DNA of 64,000 nt, taken from positions 2,790,001 through 2,854,000 of the forward strand of contig NZ_CP094527.1 in assembly GCF_022811725.1 (NCBI RefSeq). The letters run 5' to 3'. The DNA comes from Mucilaginibacter sp. SMC90. GTDB lineage: Bacteria; Bacteroidota; Bacteroidia; Sphingobacteriales; Sphingobacteriaceae. A model generated the notes under the pieces. It made no database searches, was not told the DNA's origin, and saw only the letters and a list, made by a program, of their open reading frames with translations. The translations under genes and the position numbers were made by a program. Positions 8,429-17,655 of this stretch are shown here, piece by piece. Every line of letters begins with the position of its first letter. The stretch's first letter is position 1.

Positions 8429-8903
8429 CGATATAACAAGCGAAAATGGTGGTGTAGTGATAACCAAGATGAACGATCTGCTCAATTGGGCCCGGTTATC
8501 ATCGTTGTGGCCGCTTAGTTTTGGTATAGCCTGCTGCGCTATTGAAATGATGGGCTCCATGGCTTCCACCTATGACCTCGACCGCTTTGGTGTTTTCCCA
8601 CGTCCGTCTGCCCGTCAGGCCGATGTGATCATTATTGCCGGTACAGTTACCTTTAAAATGGCCGAACGTATTAAACGTCTGTATGAGCAAATGCCTGATC
8701 CTAAATATGTGATCTCGATGGGTTCATGCTCCAACTGTGGCGGCCCGTACTGGCAGCATGGCTATCATGTTGTAAAAGGCGTTGACAGAGTGATCCCGGT
8801 TGATGTATATGTGCAGGGTTGCCCGCCGCGCCCCGAAGCGCTTATAGGAGCTATTTTAGAATTACAGAAGAAGATTGAAGGGGAGCAATTGATTAAAGCT
8901 TAA
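8421..8903 (+). CDS. nuoB: NADH-quinone oxidoreductase subunit B
   Basis: 160 residues from ATG 8421, chosen because upstream in-frame residues derive from the nuoA tail. Cluster N2 ligands are all present: tandem Cys38-Cys39 in IACCAIE, Cys103 in MGSCSNCGG, and Cys134 in QGCPPRPEA. It carries the terminal Fe-S cluster donating electrons to quinone. Overlaps nuoA by 8 bp. The next gene is a DoxX-like protein, so nuoC-N are elsewhere (nuoC at 972-1469, opposite strand). Confidence 0.96.
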   Translation: MSNDITSENGGVVITKMNDLLNWARLSSLWPLSFGIACCAIEMMGSMASTYDLDRFGVFPRPSARQADVIIIAGTVTFKMAERIKRLYEQMPDPKYVISMGSCSNCGGPYWQHGYHVVKGVDRVIPVDVYVQGCPPRPEALIGAILELQKKIEGEQLIKA

Positions 8904-8931
8904 TCCCCGATATTTACCTTATTTAATCCTT

Positions 8932-9384
8932 ATGAAAGTCCTGCTCGTTCTCATCATAAGTTTTATACTTACGGTTGTTATTTCGCGTCTCTTTGTTGAT
9001 GAATGGAATATCATATTAAGTGGCAACATAGCCATGATGCTGATGCTTTGGTTTGCATCATTAGGGCATTTTATGTTTACCAAAGGCATGGTCATGATGA
9101 TGCCTGCATTTATTCCATTTAAAGGCGCTTTGGTTTACTTAACAGGAGTGATGGAAATTATACTTGGGCCGTTACTTATCATCAATTCCACAAGGCATAT
9201 TGCAGGGATCATTTTACTTATCATGTTTGTAGTAATGCTGCCTGTTAATATAAATGCTGCTATTAAGCGTGTAAATTTTGAAAAGGCTACTTATGATGGT
9301 AGCGGTAAAAGCTATCTGTGGTTTCGTATTCCTTTACAATTGTGGTTTATAGCCTGGGTATCGTATTTTTCGGTAGGGATTTAG
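8932..9384 (+). CDS. DoxX-like membrane protein
   Basis: 150 residues with four predicted transmembrane helices (about 1-20, 30-48, 63-84, 90-108) and a final hydrophobic stretch. The segment GHFMFTKGMVMMMPAFIPF followed by VYLTGVMEI is typical of DoxX-family proteins, whose precise function is mostly unknown. 28 bp after nuoB, so possibly read through from the nuo promoter. Confidence 0.65.
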   Translation: MKVLLVLIISFILTVVISRLFVDEWNIILSGNIAMMLMLWFASLGHFMFTKGMVMMMPAFIPFKGALVYLTGVMEIILGPLLIINSTRHIAGIILLIMFVVMLPVNINAAIKRVNFEKATYDGSGKSYLWFRIPLQLWFIAWVSYFSVGI

Positions 9385-9431
9385 TTGTTGGGTTTTACAG
9401 ATATACGTTATCTTTAAGCAATTAACCAATT

Positions 9432-10340
9432 ATGAAAAAGATTACCCAAAACCTGCTGATCGTCCTGATCAGTGCTTTATCTGTATCAATCCATGCACAA
9501 ACATCGAGTCCTAAACAACCGTTTTTTCCGAAGGGGACTATATTGTATGGTGATATAAACTATGCAGGTGATACTTTAAAAAAGCACCTGCTGGATATCT
9601 ACCTGCCGCCAACGGCAAAAGATAGCTACCCCGTTATAATCTGGATTCACGGCGGTGCCTGGATGCTGAACGATAAATATGCCGATATGGGTTACATGCA
9701 GAAAACCGTGCAGGGCTTTATCGATAATGGTTATGCCGTGGCTTCTATTGATTATCGCTGGAGTACTACCGCACCGTTTCCGGCACAAATTCAGGATTGT
9801 AACCAGGCCATTGAGTTTCTGTATCAAAACGCTTCAAAATATAAGCTTAACAGGGATAAGTTTGGGGTAATTGGCTTTTCTGCCGGAGGGCACCTGGCAT
9901 CGTTACTGGCTTTATCTAATAATAACGATATCAAACAATTTTACCCGGAAGGGCGTAAACCTCATTTTAAAATCAAGCTCGCGCTTGATTTTTATGGCCC
10001 GTCAAACTTTCTGTCACTTAAAGGCACCGATGTTAATGACCCCAAAAGCCCGGTTAACCTGTTGCTTGGTGCGTACGCTATCGATAGGCCCGATCTGGCC
10101 AATATAGCCAGCCCGGTTACCTATGTGGATAAAAACGATCCGCCATTCCTGATTGTTCAGGGCGAAAAAGATGAATCTGTAAATTATACCCAATCGGTAT
10201 TGCTAAGCTCATACTTGAAACTTGCAGGAGTTAAAAATGAGCTTATCATCGTACCCAACGCGCCGCATTACGGAGTGATGTTTGATGCCGAAGAGATTAG
10301 GAAAAGGGTGTTTTATTTTATGGATGAATATCTGAAGTGA
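9432..10340 (+). CDS. secreted alpha/beta-hydrolase (esterase/lipase, BD-FAE-like)
   Basis: 302 residues with a signal peptide (about 1-22, cleavage after SIHA). The oxyanion motif HGGAW is at 73-77, the nucleophile elbow GFSAGG has Ser150, and the likely acid is Asp247 (VQGEKDES) with His279 (PNAPHYG). The acid and His order and the HGG motif fit the hormone-sensitive-lipase-like or feruloyl-esterase-like branch. Probably a periplasmic carboxyl esterase, perhaps removing acyl groups from glycans. Stand-alone gene. Confidence 0.8.
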   Translation: MKKITQNLLIVLISALSVSIHAQTSSPKQPFFPKGTILYGDINYAGDTLKKHLLDIYLPPTAKDSYPVIIWIHGGAWMLNDKYADMGYMQKTVQGFIDNGYAVASIDYRWSTTAPFPAQIQDCNQAIEFLYQNASKYKLNRDKFGVIGFSAGGHLASLLALSNNNDIKQFYPEGRKPHFKIKLALDFYGPSNFLSLKGTDVNDPKSPVNLLLGAYAIDRPDLANIASPVTYVDKNDPPFLIVQGEKDESVNYTQSVLLSSYLKLAGVKNELIIVPNAPHYGVMFDAEEIRKRVFYFMDEYLK

Positions 10341-10466
10341 TAATCACGCTGCAGAGACTCATTATAGTTAAGTTTTATCAATCACGTTACGCAGGTAAAA
10401 AATATGTTTCATACGCAGTTTATCGAAACATAAAAGCATAAATTTATCCCCTTATAATTTCTGCCC

Positions 10467-10946
10467 ATGCTAACAAAAGTGAACCCGAAGAAGAAAAGTA
10501 AACTTGTCAATATCCTGTTCGCTGGGTTTATAACCGGCACGCTTGATGGCCTTGCAGCTTTGCTCGTGAATTACAAAGTTAATCCGGGTGTTATTTTTAA
10601 ATTTATTGCCAGTGGGGCTTTCGGTCCGGCCGCATTTGCAGGTGGTGCCGAAATTATAATTGCCGGAGTCATTTTTCACTACGTTATTGCGTTTTTATTT
10701 AGCGCAGTATTTTTTCTGCTTTATCCATTCTTTTATAATGGTTTGCGTAATAAATATTTTGTTGCGGTTATTTACGGAATGGCAGCCTGGCTTATTATGA
10801 ATTTAGGTGTTGTGCCATTAAGTAAAATAACCATGAAGCCAGGATATCATATCCCTGTGAGTACTATCCTGGTTGGGATGTTGACACTGGTAATTTGTAT
10901 AGGTTTACCTGTTGTGTTTATTGCTGACAGGGAAAATAAGAAATAA
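10467..10946 (+). CDS. four-helix membrane protein, unknown function
   Basis: 159 residues: a basic N-terminus, then hydrophobic segments at about 14-33, 47-82 (two closely packed), 92-115 and 128-150. It resembles small YagU/DUF1440-like inner-membrane proteins in layout, but I cannot assign it. The GNAT gene begins 7 bp after the stop, so the two are probably one transcript. Confidence 0.6.
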   Translation: MLTKVNPKKKSKLVNILFAGFITGTLDGLAALLVNYKVNPGVIFKFIASGAFGPAAFAGGAEIIIAGVIFHYVIAFLFSAVFFLLYPFFYNGLRNKYFVAVIYGMAAWLIMNLGVVPLSKITMKPGYHIPVSTILVGMLTLVICIGLPVVFIADRENKK

Positions 10947-10953
10947 CATAGCT

Positions 10954-11523
10954 ATGAACTCACTTGAAGCATCAGCGCTTATTACCAAACGCCTGAATTT
11001 ACGCCAGTTGCTTGAAGCAGATGCTCCACAAATTTTGGCCCTCCGTTCCAATGCCGAAGTGAACAAATATCTTGATCGGGCCAGTGATACTACCATTGAT
11101 GAAGCCCGCTCATTTATTAAAAAAATAGAAGGTATCGTAAGCAGGGGCGAAGGCTTTTATTGGGCTATAACCCTGAAGAATGATCATAAACTCATCGGAA
11201 CCATCTGTTATTGGAATTTTGAATCAGCCGATAAAAAGGCAGAGATAGGCTATGAGCTTTATCCTGATTACCATGGGCAGGGCTTTATGCAGGAAGCTAT
11301 TTCTGCTGTTTTAGCCTTTGGTTTTAATGACCAACATTTTGAATTGGTAACCGCATGCCCAAAAGAAGGAAACCAAAGTTCGGTAAAGTTATTAAAGAAG
11401 ATAGGCTTTTCGCTCTCCGGAGATTTTACGGATGATAACACCCGGAGCAAATATTTTGATTTCAGACTGGCCAAATCCGAGTATTTAAAAAGGCTTGCAA
11501 TAAATGAAAAACCCGGCCAGTAA
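10954..11523 (+). CDS. GNAT N-acetyltransferase, RimJ/RimL-like
   Basis: 189 residues from ATG 10954 (MNSLEASALITKRLNLRQL), chosen over an in-frame ATG at 10912 that overlaps the preceding gene. Acetyl-CoA-binding motif A is seen around EIGYELYPDYHGQGFMQEA, with the R/Q-x-x-G-x-G/A pattern, and motif B near SVKLLKKIGF. It probably acetylates a protein N-terminus or small amine. The stop codon lies inside the terminator hairpin. Confidence 0.82.
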   Translation: MNSLEASALITKRLNLRQLLEADAPQILALRSNAEVNKYLDRASDTTIDEARSFIKKIEGIVSRGEGFYWAITLKNDHKLIGTICYWNFESADKKAEIGYELYPDYHGQGFMQEAISAVLAFGFNDQHFELVTACPKEGNQSSVKLLKKIGFSLSGDFTDDNTRSKYFDFRLAKSEYLKRLAINEKPGQ

Positions 11524-11537
11524 AGCCGGGTTTTTCA
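11506..11537 (+). terminator. intrinsic terminator overlapping the GNAT stop codon
   Basis: AAAACCCGGC and GCCGGGTTTTT form a GC-rich stem followed by a T-run. The GNAT TAA (11521-11523) lies within it. The A-rich left side makes it usable for the convergent fasciclin gene too. Confidence 0.85.
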
Positions 11538-11569
11538 TGGATTTAAAATTTAAACAAAATGATTTGTGA

Positions 11570-12163
11570 TTAAGGTGTCATGATACCATTAACGCCGTGT
11601 ATAACACCGTTACTCGCCTCAGTGTCAAACGATGTTACTAACACTGCAACGCCTTTAGCGTCAACGATCTGCAAATTGCTTTTATCGTTTACAGATAAAT
11701 GCAATGTTTGCCCGTCGATGGTTTTCAGATCGGCTTTGCCTTTACCGGCACCTAAAGCCTTAATGATATCGGCTTTGGTATATTTACCCGCTACTACGTG
11801 ATATTTCAATATAGGGGCAAATTTGGCCGGATCTTTCATCAGGGCATCAAACTGCGCTTTTGGCAATTTGCTAAAGGCTACATCATTTGGTGCAAATATG
11901 GTGAATGGGCCGGGTGCCTGCAAAGTTGGCTCAAGCTGAGCTGATTTTATTGCAAGTGCCATTGGCGCGTAATTGGTTGAAGTTGCCATAACGCCAACCA
12001 CATCACCTGATGCGGCAGCTGTTGATGGAGTTGTTGCAGGAGCGGCAGTTGTTTTAGCAGTGTCCTTTTTGGTTGTATCCTGTGTTTGAGCTATTGCCTG
12101 GTTTGATAAAAAACCAACGGCTATTGAAGCAACGGCTATTAAAACTGACTTTTTCATGTTCAT
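11570..12163 (-). CDS. secreted fasciclin-domain protein
   Basis: 197 residues. Signal peptide about 1-26 (KKSVLIAVASIAVGFL, ending AIAQ), then a Thr/Ala/Pro linker (about 28-52), then one FAS1 domain with TIFAPNDVAFSKLP and the C-terminal GVIHGVNGIMTP (the H box). FAS1 domains mediate adhesion or matrix contacts. Two ATGs lie 6 bp apart (12163, 12157). An AGAAAG sequence is better spaced for the second, so the mature start may be 12157. Confidence 0.85.
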   Translation of the reverse strand: MNMKKSVLIAVASIAVGFLSNQAIAQTQDTTKKDTAKTTAAPATTPSTAAASGDVVGVMATSTNYAPMALAIKSAQLEPTLQAPGPFTIFAPNDVAFSKLPKAQFDALMKDPAKFAPILKYHVVAGKYTKADIIKALGAGKGKADLKTIDGQTLHLSVNDKSNLQIVDAKGVAVLVTSFDTEASNGVIHGVNGIMTP

Positions 12164-12401
12164 CTTTCTTTCTGTTTTTGTTAGTGAATTAAAATGTAAT
12201 GAGTAGTCGTCTGTATCGATATATTTAATTAAAAGTTATTTATTTAGTTAATTACTATAGTTTGATAACTTGTAATTACGTTAAATGGTTTTTATTTTGT
12301 TAACATTTGTGGTTAAACACGTGATGTTCAGGGGAGAAAAAAGACCTTGGGACGTGGGGTTTAAGCTATGAGAAAAGGCTGTTGCCACCGGATCGAACAA
12401 A

Positions 12402-12446
12402 AAAAAGCTGCCGACCCTGGGTACTCCAGGCCGGCAGCTTTTTATA
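12402..12446 (-). terminator. intrinsic terminator after the glycine-rich secreted gene
   Basis: Arms AAAAAGCTGCCG (12402-12413) and CGGCAGCTTTTT (12432-12443) enclose an inner CCTGG/CCAGG stem. The left A-run is the T-tract on the minus strand for the gene ending at 12463. The rest of 12164-12462 is A+T-rich with nothing else recognised. Confidence 0.8.
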
Positions 12447-12462
12447 GCAAAACAATCAATAT

Positions 12463-13143
12463 TTATTGCCTTGCTTTTTGCAACTCGTTGAACTTTGCAA
12501 TGAGCTTATCAATACTTTTAATATTGAATTTATGTTCATGGATCTGATCAACCAGATCTGGTTCATCGCCCATAATGTCACTCATAATGTCTTCAAAATT
12601 TTCGTCGGTGAGGCGTTTCATACCTGCGGTATTTTCGCCATAATAGTAGGTTGTTTTTGAACTACCGCCGCCCCTGCCGCCGCCAAGGTTGATACCTATG
12701 CCTCCGCCAATTCCTCCACCGTATCCACCTGAGCCATACCCTGCTGCTATCCCGGGTGTAATGCCAAAGCCGCTGCCACCACCGCCTTTGCCTCCCTTGG
12801 CCATAAATAACTTCACGGGCTCATCAAGTACCACTTTTACAAAGTCTGTTTCTTCCTTGGTCCACGATTCGTTTGCCGGAGCATGTGCTACAACAAAACT
12901 ATCCTGCCCAACAACAAACGATTTTAAATCGCTGGCGCTTAGTTTGTATGGATTGTTTTTTTCATTTTCTTTAAACTCAATGAAGCCTTCACCTTTTATT
13001 GGCCCTTTTCCCGAAGGATTAGTGCGGATAAGCCCAGTTTCGCGGTTGCCCTTTACATCGGTAAAACTACCTGGTTGCCATTTTTGCGAATAAGCTGTTC
13101 CGAAACACAGCACGAAGAATAATATGATTGAAATTGAACGCAT
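12463..13143 (-). CDS. secreted glycine-rich protein, paralogue A
   Basis: 226 residues from ATG 13143 (MRSISIILFF), chosen because the neighbouring paralogue also starts MRTIFLLL; a start at 13176 adds 11 residues before the signal peptide. After the signal peptide, an opening motif W-x-PGSFTD with R-x-TGLI is shared with the neighbour. A Gly-rich stretch follows (about 115-163), then a C-terminal helical part (NFEDIMSDIMGDEPDLVDQI, FNIKSIDKLI), also shared. Not assigned to a known family. Probably periplasmic or surface exposed. Confidence 0.65.
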   Translation of the reverse strand: MRSISIILFFVLCFGTAYSQKWQPGSFTDVKGNRETGLIRTNPSGKGPIKGEGFIEFKENEKNNPYKLSASDLKSFVVGQDSFVVAHAPANESWTKEETDFVKVVLDEPVKLFMAKGGKGGGGSGFGITPGIAAGYGSGGYGGGIGGGIGINLGGGRGGGSSKTTYYYGENTAGMKRLTDENFEDIMSDIMGDEPDLVDQIHEHKFNIKSIDKLIAKFNELQKARQ

Positions 13144-13204
13144 AATAAGTTTCAAGTACTGATACAAAGAACGCAAATTTTGACTTTTTAATATCCCTGC
13201 CTGC

Positions 13205-13828
13205 TTACTTTAAGTTTTTGGGCAATTCGCCGGTTTTGTAATATTTAACAAGGTCATTAATGTGTTTATAATCAAATGTTTTATCGGTTATTCGGGCAAT
13301 AACTTCGGGCTTATCGGCCATTATTTTTGATAGCATCTCCACAAAATTATCTTTAGTGATATGGGTTATGTTTTCCGCATCAGGGCCTGCATAAAAAGTA
13401 TAATAGTTTAAATCACTACCACTTTTAAAATATGTTGGCATACCATTAAAGCTCCCTGCATATCTGTTGCTTGTATATGGCAGGTAATAATAGAGTTTTT
13501 CTGCATTATTGATTGCCACTTTAATGATAGGATTGCGTCCAAATCCCTTTGCTTTGGTTATCATAAATGTGTCGGCCTCCATGGTAAAGCACTTCATCCA
13601 TTCGGTTGATATGTAAACAAAATCAGCATCCTTGTTTTCTTTGTAGGAAATACAACCACCTTTGTCAAACATATCCTGATCGGCGAGGGTCCAGCTGATC
13701 AAACCGGTGCGGGTGCGGTTTGCAGTATCGGTAAAAGAACCTGGCACCCATTTATCAAATCGTTTACTTTGGGCCTTTGTAGTAAGGGTAACACTTAAAA
13801 TACATAATAACAGAAAAATAGTACGCAT
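13205..13828 (-). CDS. secreted protein, paralogue B of the glycine-rich protein
   Basis: 207 residues with a signal peptide (about 1-19, ending TKAQ). It shares with the 12463-13143 product the opening W-x-PGSFTD and R-x-R-x-TGLI, and the end NFVEMLSKIMADKPEVIARI followed by FDYKHINDLV. The middle Gly-rich part is replaced by a Tyr-rich segment (about 112-150). It lies upstream on the same strand, 61 bp from its paralogue. A tandem duplication with a divergent centre is the simplest reading; function unknown. Confidence 0.65.
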   Translation of the reverse strand: MRTIFLLLCILSVTLTTKAQSKRFDKWVPGSFTDTANRTRTGLISWTLADQDMFDKGGCISYKENKDADFVYISTEWMKCFTMEADTFMITKAKGFGRNPIIKVAINNAEKLYYYLPYTSNRYAGSFNGMPTYFKSGSDLNYYTFYAGPDAENITHITKDNFVEMLSKIMADKPEVIARITDKTFDYKHINDLVKYYKTGELPKNLK

Positions 13829-13869
13829 AAGATTTAGATATTTGAGCCTAAAATATAAAGAAATATTAA

Positions 13870-14886
13870 ATGCAACTCACTGTTGATTTACGAAGCGATA
13901 CTGTAACCAAACCAACGCCCGGCATGCTCGAAGCGATGTGGAGCGCTAAAGTAGGGGATGATGTTTTTGGCGAAGACGAAACTATAAATGCCCTTGAAGC
14001 CAAGGCTGCTGCCATGTTTGGCATGGAGGCCGGCATATTTTGCCCCTCAGGTACTATGACCAATCAAATTGCCATTAAGTGCTTTACGCAACCGCTTGAT
14101 GAACTCATTTCCGATCAAACTGCGCATGTTTACCGCTATGAGGGCGGGGGGATAGCCTTTAACTCGGCGGTGTCTACCCGGTTGCTGAACGGCTACCGTG
14201 GTATCCTTACACCGGAGTTGATAGAGCCCGAAATCAATGCCGAAAACATCCATTACCCGCATACCAGTTTGGTTGTTTTAGAAAACACAGTTAACAAAGG
14301 CGGCGGCAGCTGCTACACGCTCGATCATATTAAACCCATTGCCGGCCTTTGCCAGGAAAAAGGTTTGAAACTTCATCTTGACGGGGCCAGGATTTTTAAT
14401 GCACTTGCACATACCGGCGATGCCGCGGTTAACTATGGTAAATATTTTAACGGCATTTCGGTTTGTTTATCAAAGGGTTTGGGAGCACCTGTAGGTTCAG
14501 TTTTATTAGCTGATAAAGAAACAATCAAATATGCGCGCCGCATTCGTAAGGTATTGGGTGGCGGCATGCGTCAGGCTGGGTTTTTAGCTGCCGCAGGTAT
14601 TTATGCGCTTGATCACCATATCGAGCGCCTTGCGATTGATCATGCCCATGCGCGTATTTTAGGTGAGGAGCTGGGGAGTTTATCATGGGTGGGCAATGTG
14701 ATCCCGGTTGAAACTAATATAGTTTTGTTTGATACTGTGGAACCGGCTTCTGCCATACTTGCCAAACTTGCTGAAAAAGGCATCAAAGCCAGCGACACAG
14801 GTAAAAACCGGATCCGTTTTGTGACTCACCTGGATGTACATGCCGAACAGATTGAGTACACAGTAGGGGTATTGAAAGGATTATAA
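13870..14886 (+). CDS. low-specificity L-threonine aldolase family protein
   Basis: 338 residues, PLP fold-type I. DLRSDTVTKPTPGM at the N-terminus and the PLP lysine in VCLSKGLGAPVGS are diagnostic for threonine aldolase; the HLDGARIFNA block binds the cofactor ring. It cleaves L-threonine or L-allo-threonine to glycine and acetaldehyde (gene ltaE in other species). Divergent from the secreted paralogue pair; a terminator follows. Confidence 0.9.
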   Translation: MQLTVDLRSDTVTKPTPGMLEAMWSAKVGDDVFGEDETINALEAKAAAMFGMEAGIFCPSGTMTNQIAIKCFTQPLDELISDQTAHVYRYEGGGIAFNSAVSTRLLNGYRGILTPELIEPEINAENIHYPHTSLVVLENTVNKGGGSCYTLDHIKPIAGLCQEKGLKLHLDGARIFNALAHTGDAAVNYGKYFNGISVCLSKGLGAPVGSVLLADKETIKYARRIRKVLGGGMRQAGFLAAAGIYALDHHIERLAIDHAHARILGEELGSLSWVGNVIPVETNIVLFDTVEPASAILAKLAEKGIKASDTGKNRIRFVTHLDVHAEQIEYTVGVLKGL

Positions 14887-14935
14887 GTTTCTCCGAAGAT
14901 CTCTATCGCAAAAGTTTAAAATAGAATAGGCCGGG

Positions 14936-14986
14936 GCCTTCATTTCAAAATACCGTCTGTGTATTTTGAATGAAGGCTTTTGTTTT
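14936..14986 (+). terminator. intrinsic terminator after the threonine aldolase gene
   Basis: Arms of about 17 bp (14936-14953 and 14961-14977; GCCTTCATTTC paired with its complement, one bulge) followed by TTTTGTTTTTT. Confidence 0.8.
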
Positions 14987-15485
14987 TTACAGCTAAAACA
15001 GTTACGTCAATATCTAAGCATTGTCAATTAAAAGTTTTTTATAAGATGCCTGATCTTACCTGATAATAGAAATGAAGAATAGAATGAGCTTTAATTTTTA
15101 ATATTCATATGGCCTCCCGGCAAACTACAGAAGGTAATATTGAACTGGCTCAAACCTCCTGTAGCTAAAACGTATTGAATTATAAATATTTAGGGGAGGT
15201 AATTGTACTGTAAAATGGGCCGAAAACAAAGGTGAACAGGGGGGAGGCCGATTATAAACAAGAGAAAAAACGGGTTAGTTTGGATGGATTGGCAACCCTC
15301 ATTGTACTGATGATACTTTATTTAAATACATGCCTAATAGTTAAACAACCTTAAGGAATAGGCCCTTGCCGTATTTTTGAAACATTCCAATTTCTTTATA
15401 GTTATATGTTGGTTTCATCGATATAAATATTAATGCTGCAAATACTGCGATTTTTATAATATTTGCAACAACCATACATTAGCCT
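14987..15485. other. A+T-rich intergenic region upstream of the ECF sigma gene
   Basis: About 500 bp without a supportable gene; ATG-initiated frames here are under 20 codons. It must carry the promoter of the FecI-like sigma gene. No exact TAnnTTTG was found close to its start (TAATATTTG at about 15458 has one extra base). Confidence 0.4.
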
Positions 15486-16073
15486 ATGTTTGAATTTACT
15501 CAATCAATTGAGAAGGAACTGCTTATGCAAGTAGCTCAGGGTAATGAGTTTGCTTTCCGGCAGCTATTTTCAGCTTATCATCAGCGTTTAGGCGTTCATA
15601 TTTTGCGTATAACACAATCTGTTGAACTGGCCGAAGAGGTTGTTCAGGACGTTTTTATAAAGATCTGGATGACCCGCGAAACGCTTACCGGGGTTGATAA
15701 TTTCAAGGCTTACCTGTTTGTAATTTCAAAAAACCATGCTTTAAACTGTTTGCGGAAAGTTGCCCGGGAACAAGTTCAACTCAAAAAGCTGGAAGAAACC
15801 CGAATTGTACCTTTTGTTGCAGAGGTGCAGGAAACAGATCATTATTATAATTTGATTGATGAGGCTATTGACCGGTTGCCACCACAGCAGCAAAAGGTTT
15901 ATCTTATGAGCCGCCATAACCGCCTTAAATATCATGAAATTGCCGATGAATTGGAGCTATCCCGCGAAACTGTAAAAAAGTATCTGCAAATAGCCACTAC
16001 TGCAATAAAAGACTATGTGCATGAGCACATGGAAGTTATAGTACTGGCAATAGTACTGATTCACTTTTTTTAA
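15486..16073 (+). CDS. ECF RNA polymerase sigma factor, FecI-like (Bacteroidota group)
   Basis: 195 residues. Region 2 (FRQLFSAYHQRLGVHIL, then EEVVQDVFIKIW) and region 4 helix-turn-helix (RLKYHEIADELELSRETVKKYL) are intact, with the C-terminal hydrophobic tail usual in this group. It directs transcription of the downstream susC when its FecR partner is signalled by the STN domain of SusC. First gene of sigma - FecR - SusC - SusD - GH92. Confidence 0.92.
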   Translation: MFEFTQSIEKELLMQVAQGNEFAFRQLFSAYHQRLGVHILRITQSVELAEEVVQDVFIKIWMTRETLTGVDNFKAYLFVISKNHALNCLRKVAREQVQLKKLEETRIVPFVAEVQETDHYYNLIDEAIDRLPPQQQKVYLMSRHNRLKYHEIADELELSRETVKKYLQIATTAIKDYVHEHMEVIVLAIVLIHFF

Positions 16074-16183
16074 TTTTTTTTTAAAAGCAATACCCCCTTT
16101 TTTAATCTAACAGGTGTCATGTATATGAGATCTGCCCTAACTCACTGTAGCCAATTATACAGTTACACCGAAAAATATTTACC

Positions 16184-17386
16184 ATGAGCGAACTTTACGC
16201 CAGGCTTGATTATTTATTTAGCGCTTATTATAATGGCACCGCTACTAAGGCCGAGCTTGATGAGTTTTTTGAGATCATCAACTCGTCGGCAACTGATGCG
16301 GAGCTTGCCTCGCTCATACACCAGGCCTGGGATAGGCTTGATGATAACGGGCCGCTTTTTGACCGCTCAAAAAGCGCGGATATGCTCAATAAAATTTTAA
16401 GAACTAATAACTACGAACAGCCTGCCCCGGTTCTGCCAAAGCATAATAATTTGCCATGGAAGAAGCTGGGGGTTGCCGCTTCGCTTTTATTTCTTGTTGG
16501 CTTTGGCGCTTACATTTACAGCAATCAAAAAAAGCAGGTTGTTACAAAAAAAAGTATTGCCAAAGCTCAATTTAAAAATGATGTTTTACCGGGTGGCAAC
16601 AGAGCTGTATTGACCTTAGCCAACGGTAAAACCATTACACTTGATAGTGCCCGGAATGGTTTGCTGGCGCAGCAGGGAACTACCAGGGTCAATAAAACCC
16701 GTAACGGCCAGCTGGTTTACGAAACCAGCACTGATGCTGATGCTCAGGCTTCGGTTATAAATACTATTTCAACCCCGCGCGGCGGCCAATATCAGTTGGT
16801 TTTGTCGGATGGGAGCAAGGTTTGTCTGAATTCGGCATCTTCATTAAGTTTTCCAACCAAATTTACGGGCAAAACGCGAGAGGTCACCATTACCGGCGAA
16901 GCTTACTTTGAGGTTGCTAAAAATCCGAAGATGCCTTTCAGGGTTAAATCGGATAATACAACAGTTGAGGTTTTAGGTACGCATTTTAATATCATGGCTT
17001 ATAATGACGAAGCCGAAATGAAAACTACCTTGTTAGAAGGCTCGGTAAAAATAACAAACGGCACTGCAAGCGGTACTTTAAAACCGGGACAGCAGGCCCT
17101 GCTCAGTAAAGCAGGCAGGTTGAAAGTACTTAGCAATGTTGATGTAGATGATGAAATAGCCTGGAAAGATGGTATTTTTCAATTCAGGGATGCGGGGATA
17201 GAGGCGATTATGAGGCAGGCTGCCCGCTGGTATGACGTGGATGTGGCTTATGAAGGCAAAATACCCAAGCGCGAATTTACAGGCCGGATCTCCCGCAATG
17301 TAAAAGCATCAGAATTAATGAGTATGCTTGGCTATGCCGGGGTGAAATTTAAAATTGAAGATAAGCGCATTACTATACAGCAATAG
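16184..17386 (+). CDS. FecR-type transmembrane anti-sigma factor
   Basis: 400 residues. N-terminal cytoplasmic sigma-binding part, one transmembrane helix at about 90-108 (LGVAASLLFLVGFGAYIY), then the periplasmic FecR domain (TPRGGQYQLVLSDGSKVCLN, GEAYFEVAKN, LGTHFNIMAY) and the C-terminal DUF4974-like STN-contacting domain (FTGRISRNVKASELMSML). It relays the ligand signal from the outer-membrane SusC to the sigma factor. Confidence 0.92.
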   Translation: MSELYARLDYLFSAYYNGTATKAELDEFFEIINSSATDAELASLIHQAWDRLDDNGPLFDRSKSADMLNKILRTNNYEQPAPVLPKHNNLPWKKLGVAASLLFLVGFGAYIYSNQKKQVVTKKSIAKAQFKNDVLPGGNRAVLTLANGKTITLDSARNGLLAQQGTTRVNKTRNGQLVYETSTDADAQASVINTISTPRGGQYQLVLSDGSKVCLNSASSLSFPTKFTGKTREVTITGEAYFEVAKNPKMPFRVKSDNTTVEVLGTHFNIMAYNDEAEMKTTLLEGSVKITNGTASGTLKPGQQALLSKAGRLKVLSNVDVDDEIAWKDGIFQFRDAGIEAIMRQAARWYDVDVAYEGKIPKREFTGRISRNVKASELMSMLGYAGVKFKIEDKRITIQQ

Positions 17387-17552
17387 CATAATTATTATAC
17401 CTACTATATTAAACAACCAATTTTTAAACAATTTAAACAACCCTATGATGGAAGAAATACCTAAGATAAGTTAGCCCGACCCCATGGGACCAAAATGGTA
17501 AAACGGTTTATCATGCGTTTAAACACCTATGGTAATTCCCTAAAATCAGCAT

Positions 17553-17650
17553 ATAAAAAGCCGGGAAGTATTCGCAGTACTTTCCCGGCCTAAATATCTG
17601 GGTCCCAAAAATCTACAATCGACGAATTGAAAGTTAATGTTTAACCCAAA
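17553..17650 (-). ncRNA. predicted antisense RNA in the susC leader (DonS-like position)
   Basis: On the minus strand an exact TAnnTTTG box (TAAGTTTG, 17656-17663) is followed about 60-95 nt later by a GC-rich hairpin (17560-17589, CCGGGAAGTA stem with one bulge) and then a T-run (plus-strand AAAAA at 17555-17559). This is promoter, about 100 nt, and intrinsic terminator, wholly antisense to the susC leader. Bacteroides fragilis DonS-type RNAs lie in the same place in sigma/anti-sigma-controlled glycan loci and repress them. Transcription here is inference. Confidence 0.45.
17560..17589 (-). terminator. minus-strand intrinsic terminator inside the susC leader
   Basis: Stem GCCGGGAAGTA / TACTTTCCCGGC with a 7-base loop. 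The A-run AAAAA at 17555-17559 gives a T-tract only for minus-strand transcription; the plus-strand side (CTAAATATC) is not T-rich. No minus-strand protein gene lies nearby to need it. Confidence 0.6.
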
Positions 17651-17655
17651 CTCTA

